A stretch of 64,000 nt of DNA from Cuneatibacter sp. NSJ-177 (GTDB lineage: Bacteria > Bacillota > Clostridia > Lachnospirales > Lachnospiraceae): contig NZ_JALIFO010000016.1 of the NCBI RefSeq assembly GCF_022867805.1, forward strand, positions 62,001-126,000, written 5' to 3'. Made by a program: the position numbers and the translations under genes. Each line of letters starts with the position of its first letter. Within the stretch, counting starts at the first letter, position 1. Below the pieces are notes generated by a model, which made no database searches, was not told the DNA's origin, and was given only the letters and a program-made list of their open reading frames with translations. Shown in pieces: positions 60,928 to 64,000 of this stretch.

Positions 60928-61398
60928 TCACACGGCCCCCAGCGGTGCAGAGCTCTTTATCTCTTTCAAAGCCTTTTGAATATCTTTATAAACCAACGGC
61001 TGCATACTGCCGGTATAACGGGAAACATCTGCTCGATTAAGCGCGGCTGTGATCCCCTCTGCCAAATCCGGTTTGCTCTTTGCAATCATCGGGAGCAGCT
61101 TGATGCACTGCCTGGCGGTAATAGGCTTTTCGTCCATAATATGCTGCAAATACCGATCGATCATTTCATCTATTTTGTAATCCTGATCCCATTTCGCATT
61201 GTATGCGATCAGGGTAAGAGCCCTTGTGCGGATATACGAATGATCGCTATCCATCATATCGCCCAGCTGATCCATGTAGGGATAGACGGCATCCGTTTTC
61301 TCACTTAAATCCTGCAATACTTGTAATGCCTTGTAAGCGGTATTATTGTCCTTATCCGACAACAGTTCGAAATTCTTTGCAATATCAATCTTTTCCAT
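60928..61398 (-). CDS. HEAT-repeat-like (SufBD-type annotated) protein
   Basis: 156 residues, all helical, with repeating helix pairs of HEAT type (NTAYKALQVLQDLSEKTDAV, SYIRTRALTLIAYNAKWD, ITARQCIKLLPMIAKSKPDL). Small proteins like this are often labelled SufBD in Clostridia, but it lacks the SufB/SufD core. Probably a protein-interaction scaffold. The start MEKIDIAKNFELLS is preferred. Confidence 0.65.
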   Translation of the reverse strand: MEKIDIAKNFELLSDKDNNTAYKALQVLQDLSEKTDAVYPYMDQLGDMMDSDHSYIRTRALTLIAYNAKWDQDYKIDEMIDRYLQHIMDEKPITARQCIKLLPMIAKSKPDLAEGITAALNRADVSRYTGSMQPLVYKDIQKALKEIKSSAPLGAV

Positions 61399-61470
61399 AG
61401 GCTGCACCACAATCTCCCCTTCTCAATCCAATCTCTTTGTTCTACTATACCATCAATATGGAATAAAATC

Positions 61471-61730
61471 TTGATAAGTTTTGCTTTCTCATTCAAACAG
61501 ACCTTTACCAGCATCCTTTTTGCAGGCGGTATGGTAACTTTATTTTCTTTGATGGGACTGATCAAGCCGCTGGAAAAATCAACTCCGTTTATACTGACCT
61601 CAAAAAATATTGATTTGATTTCAGGTAAAGCGGTGCCTCAGATTTTATCGTCCCGATGGTTGTCTCAGCCATTTTCTCTGTGGCGCTTTTAATCCTGGCA
61701 ATCCGGTTATTTGATAAAAAGAAACTCTAA
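61471..61730 (+). pseudogene. Remnant of an ABC-2-type transporter permease
   Basis: One frame encodes a hydrophobic stretch (FTSILFAGGMVTLFSLMGLI), then the sequence shifts frame near 61640 and continues FIVPMVVSAIFSVALLILA and IRLFDKKKL-stop, a typical last helix of ABC-2 permeases. The 5' part is absent. It lies beside the van cluster on the opposite strand. Confidence 0.6.
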
Positions 61731-61833
61731 CATACGGCAAGGAGCCGGATGCAGGAACCCAAACGGGCGCTGCAGCCGGCTTCTTTAGCTGTAAAACGTA
61801 TGTCAGTTTTCCGTCAAAAACGGTCAAAGCACC

Positions 61834-62030
61834 ATAACGGTCGCAGATGATGGTACCGGCGCTGCGGATGTACCATTCAAAAACTCAGCTAAGCTCCGAA
61901 CTATATGGTCTGTGACTAAAATGTGGCGGAACAACGCCATCGTTTAGGATTGCTTCTTGTCAAACAAATCATAGCAGCTTACGGCGGCCACACAGCCATC
62001 GGATCTAGCTCATATGCTTCCGTTTCTCCC
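61834..62030 (+). pseudogene. Remnant of a histidine kinase ATP-binding domain
   Basis: ITVADDGTGAADVPF resembles the N-terminal ATP-lid motif (DxGxG), and after a frameshift LGLLLVKQIIAAYGGHTAIG resembles the GLGL...V..HGG box of HATPase domains. Too little remains to function. With the permease remnant just upstream it looks like a decayed ABC-transporter/two-component resistance operon. Confidence 0.6.
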
Positions 62031-62634
62031 AAATGCCGAAAGCTGTCACTATCGCGCTCAATAAAAACAGGCAAATCCAGATTTCAATCTCGCTCTCATC
62101 ACCGGTTTTGGGCGCGTCGGAAGGTTCCGGCTCAGCGGTGGTTTCCTGCGTTGTCTCTTGGGCAGGGTAAGTATTTACAAACTCGGCTCCGCTTTGCTTA
62201 TCGCTTTTTGCATCGGGATAAAGCACCGCAGCGACTTCAAGCCCGCTTCCATCCTCTGCATTTGTCACGGCGACAGTCAATAAATATACGGATGAATCAT
62301 AAGTGCATTCGGAATCACTTCCAACCATCTGATTAATCATGTAGGTATATATACCTACGCGATCATAGGAAATAACAAAAAAATCTGAACCGGCTCCCGT
62401 GTACGTCAAAAATGCCACTCCATCTACAGCGCCTACCGGCATAGGATAAGCACTATTTTCAGCGGTTAGCACTACTTTAAAATTTTCCGGCGTGTCCGGC
62501 AGCGTTCCTTCCAGTCTGATTGTGACCGGCACGGAAACGCCCGCCTGGTTTGCCGCCAGCACCGGCGCTGTCATCATGGTCATGGAAAACATGATGGCCA
62601 GAAGCAGCCCAATGGTTCTAAATTTACGCTTCAT
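62005..62634 (-). CDS. FctA/Spy0128-type pilin subunit
   Basis: 209 residues. A signal peptide (LLLAIMFSMTMMTAPVLA) precedes one isopeptide-bond pilin domain of the Spy0128 type (VTIRLEGTLPDTPENFKVVL, YTYMINQMVGSDSECTYDSS, YLLTVAVTNAEDGS). A Thr/Glu/Pro linker leads to the sorting signal APKTGDESEIE, a hydrophobic helix and a positive tail. It would be exported and attached by the sortase encoded next to it. Confidence 0.88.
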   Translation of the reverse strand: MKRKFRTIGLLLAIMFSMTMMTAPVLAANQAGVSVPVTIRLEGTLPDTPENFKVVLTAENSAYPMPVGAVDGVAFLTYTGAGSDFFVISYDRVGIYTYMINQMVGSDSECTYDSSVYLLTVAVTNAEDGSGLEVAAVLYPDAKSDKQSGAEFVNTYPAQETTQETTAEPEPSDAPKTGDESEIEIWICLFLLSAIVTAFGIWEKRKHMS

Positions 62635-62646
62635 AGTGATTCCCTC

Positions 62647-63423
62647 CTAATTCTCGGTTTGAACTGTCTCGGCTTTTATCCATGCGAACACAATGGTTCT
62701 TGCATCTGTAAATTCCGAAGAACAGGTACTGAAAGCGAGTATCCCAGCCCTATCATCCGCTTTCAGGCGATCTAGTGTATCCTCATGCAGATACATCGCG
62801 TTTTGTTCTATGTAGTTGAGGATTCCTCCCGCCTCCGTCTGCCGTCCCGTCGGTTCAAAAATATTCGGATCTCCTGCTTCGGCCAGCATGCAGGCAAAGA
62901 TTTCAAGTTCATGGGCGCCGTTCCGGGTGAGCAGCATACCTGTTGTGTTTTCCTCAAAAAATACTTTCTCTTTATATAAATCCAAATCTCCAAACATACT
63001 GCCATTTTCCATGTGATGCCCGTATAGCAGGGAGTATTTGTCAGAAAAGTCATTGTTATTGCGGGAGTCCAGATAGATGCTCCCGGCCAGGGCAAAACTG
63101 CCATATACATCTTGGTTAATATAAGTCAGATTCGTACTGCCTTGCAGCACAGGGTAGTCAATATTGGTGTGATCCAGAGTGACCCATGCGCACACATCCG
63201 GATTAACCGCTAATAAGTCTTCAAAAGTTGCGCCGCCTTCGGCAATCCCCGGTTTCAGTTTTATCATATCGGCCTGAACATTTTCGGCTGCCTGGTAAAC
63301 CCGGTGATTGTCCCATAGGGCATAAACGGCATAGAATCCCGCGGCGGATAAGGACAGAATCACGAAAAAATTGATGATGCCATTTATGAGGTTTAGAAAG
63401 CTGCTGCGCAGCGTATGTTCCAT
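62647..63423 (-). CDS. srtB: Class B sortase
   Basis: 258 residues. An N-terminal membrane anchor (FFVILSLSAAGFYAVYAL) precedes a sortase fold with catalytic His (YSLLYGHHMENGSMFGDL), Cys (ILAFSTCSSEFTDART) and Arg (in DART). It cleaves sorting signals of neighbouring pilins and joins them to cell wall or to each other. I use the ATG at 63423; a TTG further upstream would make the signal overlap a large hairpin. Confidence 0.92.
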   Translation of the reverse strand: MEHTLRSSFLNLINGIINFFVILSLSAAGFYAVYALWDNHRVYQAAENVQADMIKLKPGIAEGGATFEDLLAVNPDVCAWVTLDHTNIDYPVLQGSTNLTYINQDVYGSFALAGSIYLDSRNNNDFSDKYSLLYGHHMENGSMFGDLDLYKEKVFFEENTTGMLLTRNGAHELEIFACMLAEAGDPNIFEPTGRQTEAGGILNYIEQNAMYLHEDTLDRLKADDRAGILAFSTCSSEFTDARTIVFAWIKAETVQTEN

Positions 63424-63469
63424 TGTCCCGTGACTGCCCTTTGCAGCCTCCTCCTTCCCCCTTGGAAAT

Positions 63470-63505
63470 CTCAGGGCGGGCAGGGGAATCCCCCTGCCGC
63501 CTGAG
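63470..63505. promoter_or_regulatory. Large intercistronic hairpin upstream of sortase
   Basis: An inverted repeat with arms CTCAGGCGG-CAGGGG and CCCCTG-CCCGCCCTGAG (minus strand) encloses a 4-nt GATT loop with one bulge. There is no T-run after it, so it more likely stabilises the pilin mRNA and lowers sortase expression than terminates fully. Confidence 0.7.
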
Positions 63506-63536
63506 CCAAAAACGAAAACTTCCTTCAAACTCCCGA

Positions 63537-64000
63537 TTAATCCTCAAAAGCTCTGCGCTTTCTGGAAACAAACAGAATCGCGCCCACTCCTACAATGGCA
63601 AGGAGCATGATGTAAGGCAAGCTGTCAAGGAACACTCCGGTATCAACCGTAGTCCCTTTGTTGTTTGTGATTGTTACCGTATCCTCTGCACTGTCAATCT
63701 TCTTGTTGCCATCTCCGAATTCATAAGCCGCAGCATCATAACCATCCGAGGTATAGTCGCTCTCCGTTACGGTATAGGTCACGCCGTAGGGAATATTGGT
63801 GAAGTTTACGGCTTCATTGTGCCTCAGCGTAATTTCAGCAGTCGCTTTTCCATTCTTCCAATCGCTAACCGCAACGGTTTTATGTTCTGTACCGTCGGTG
63901 TAAGAGATCGCTTCTTTTACGGTTGTTCCCTCCGGAGCGGTAAATTCAACCGTCACGGTAAAATCCTTGGACTGATCGCCCATAATGCCGGTCACTTTCT
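63537..64000 (-). CDS. FctA-type pilin/surface protein, partial
   Basis: The frame is open to the window edge, so the N terminus lies outside. The visible part has a Spy0128-like pilin domain (DFTVTVEFTAPEGTTVKEA, ITLRHNEAVNFTNIPYGVTY, TVTITNNKGTTVDTG) and ends in a sorting signal VDTGVFLDSLPYIMLL with a VSRKRRAFED tail. The VDTG form instead of LPxTG is typical of pilins handled by class B-type sortases. Confidence 0.85.
   Translation of the reverse strand, partial: KVTGIMGDQSKDFTVTVEFTAPEGTTVKEAISYTDGTEHKTVAVSDWKNGKATAEITLRHNEAVNFTNIPYGVTYTVTESDYTSDGYDAAAYEFGDGNKKIDSAEDTVTITNNKGTTVDTGVFLDSLPYIMLLAIVGVGAILFVSRKRRAFED

Overview
The window reads as a chromosome segment of an anaerobic gut-type Firmicute (Bacillota, class Clostridia), most likely a Lachnospiraceae member. 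The reasons are clostridial core genes in a familiar order (birA, a DUF6145-like small protein, dusB, greA, lysS), strong AGGAGG ribosome binding sites, ferredoxin-linked catabolism, class B sortase and FctA-type pilins, and mid-range GC. Almost everything is on the minus strand. No rRNA, CRISPR array, phage or intact insertion sequence was seen; there is one tRNA (Phe).

Positions 1-11.8 kb: the tail of a YitT-type membrane protein, a GntR regulator, and a minus-strand run of eleven genes (promoter near 10.88 kb). These encode an ATC-hydrolase-like protein, a two-cupin protein, RidA, a class V PLP enzyme, an MFS carrier, a four-subunit 2-oxoacid:ferredoxin oxidoreductase, an acyl-CoA transferase and a HisC-like aminotransferase. 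This looks like amino-acid-type catabolism: transamination, oxidative decarboxylation to acyl-CoA, then CoA transfer. A helix-turn-helix regulator follows on the plus strand.

Positions 11.9-36 kb: a truncated, frameshifted recD2 remnant next to a DUF4186 gene marks the edge of a catabolic island. Seventeen contiguous minus-strand genes (33.9 to 13.5 kb) start at a well-formed sigma-54 promoter and are divergent from a PrpR-type sigma-54 activator. They encode citramalate/citrate-lyase machinery (CitCDEFX), a two-subunit fumarase/mesaconase, an amidohydrolase, methylaspartate ammonia-lyase, a 6-hydroxynicotinate-reductase-like flavo-iron-sulfur protein, a TAXI-TRAP transporter, an ApbE-like UPF0280 protein, a three-subunit molybdenum hydroxylase and an OYE-GltD fusion reductase. 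Together they suggest uptake, hydroxylation, reduction and hydrolysis of an unidentified N-heterocycle, with the carbon leaving as 3-methylaspartate, mesaconate, citramalate, then acetate plus pyruvate. No glutamate mutase is present.

Positions 36-42.6 kb: a DUF5714 protein, a membrane diguanylate cyclase, an Sce7726-type protein, degraded coding sequence, and a strikingly AT-rich AvaI/BsoBI-type restriction-modification pair.

Positions 42.6-54.2 kb: core genes. lysS carries an extra C-terminal tRNA-binding domain written in AT-rich DNA. Then come greA, dusB, birA, tadA, tRNA-Phe, an ABC-class ATPase, a sulfur operon (metY-cysK) with a cysteine-rich upstream ORF and an inverted-repeat operator, and an Rrf2 regulator.

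Positions 54.4-61.4 kb: a complete VanD-type glycopeptide-resistance cluster (vanR-vanS-vanY-vanH-van ligase-vanX), flanked by decayed pieces of two-component and ABC-transporter genes. Positions 62-64 kb: a pilin/class B sortase cluster that runs off the window.
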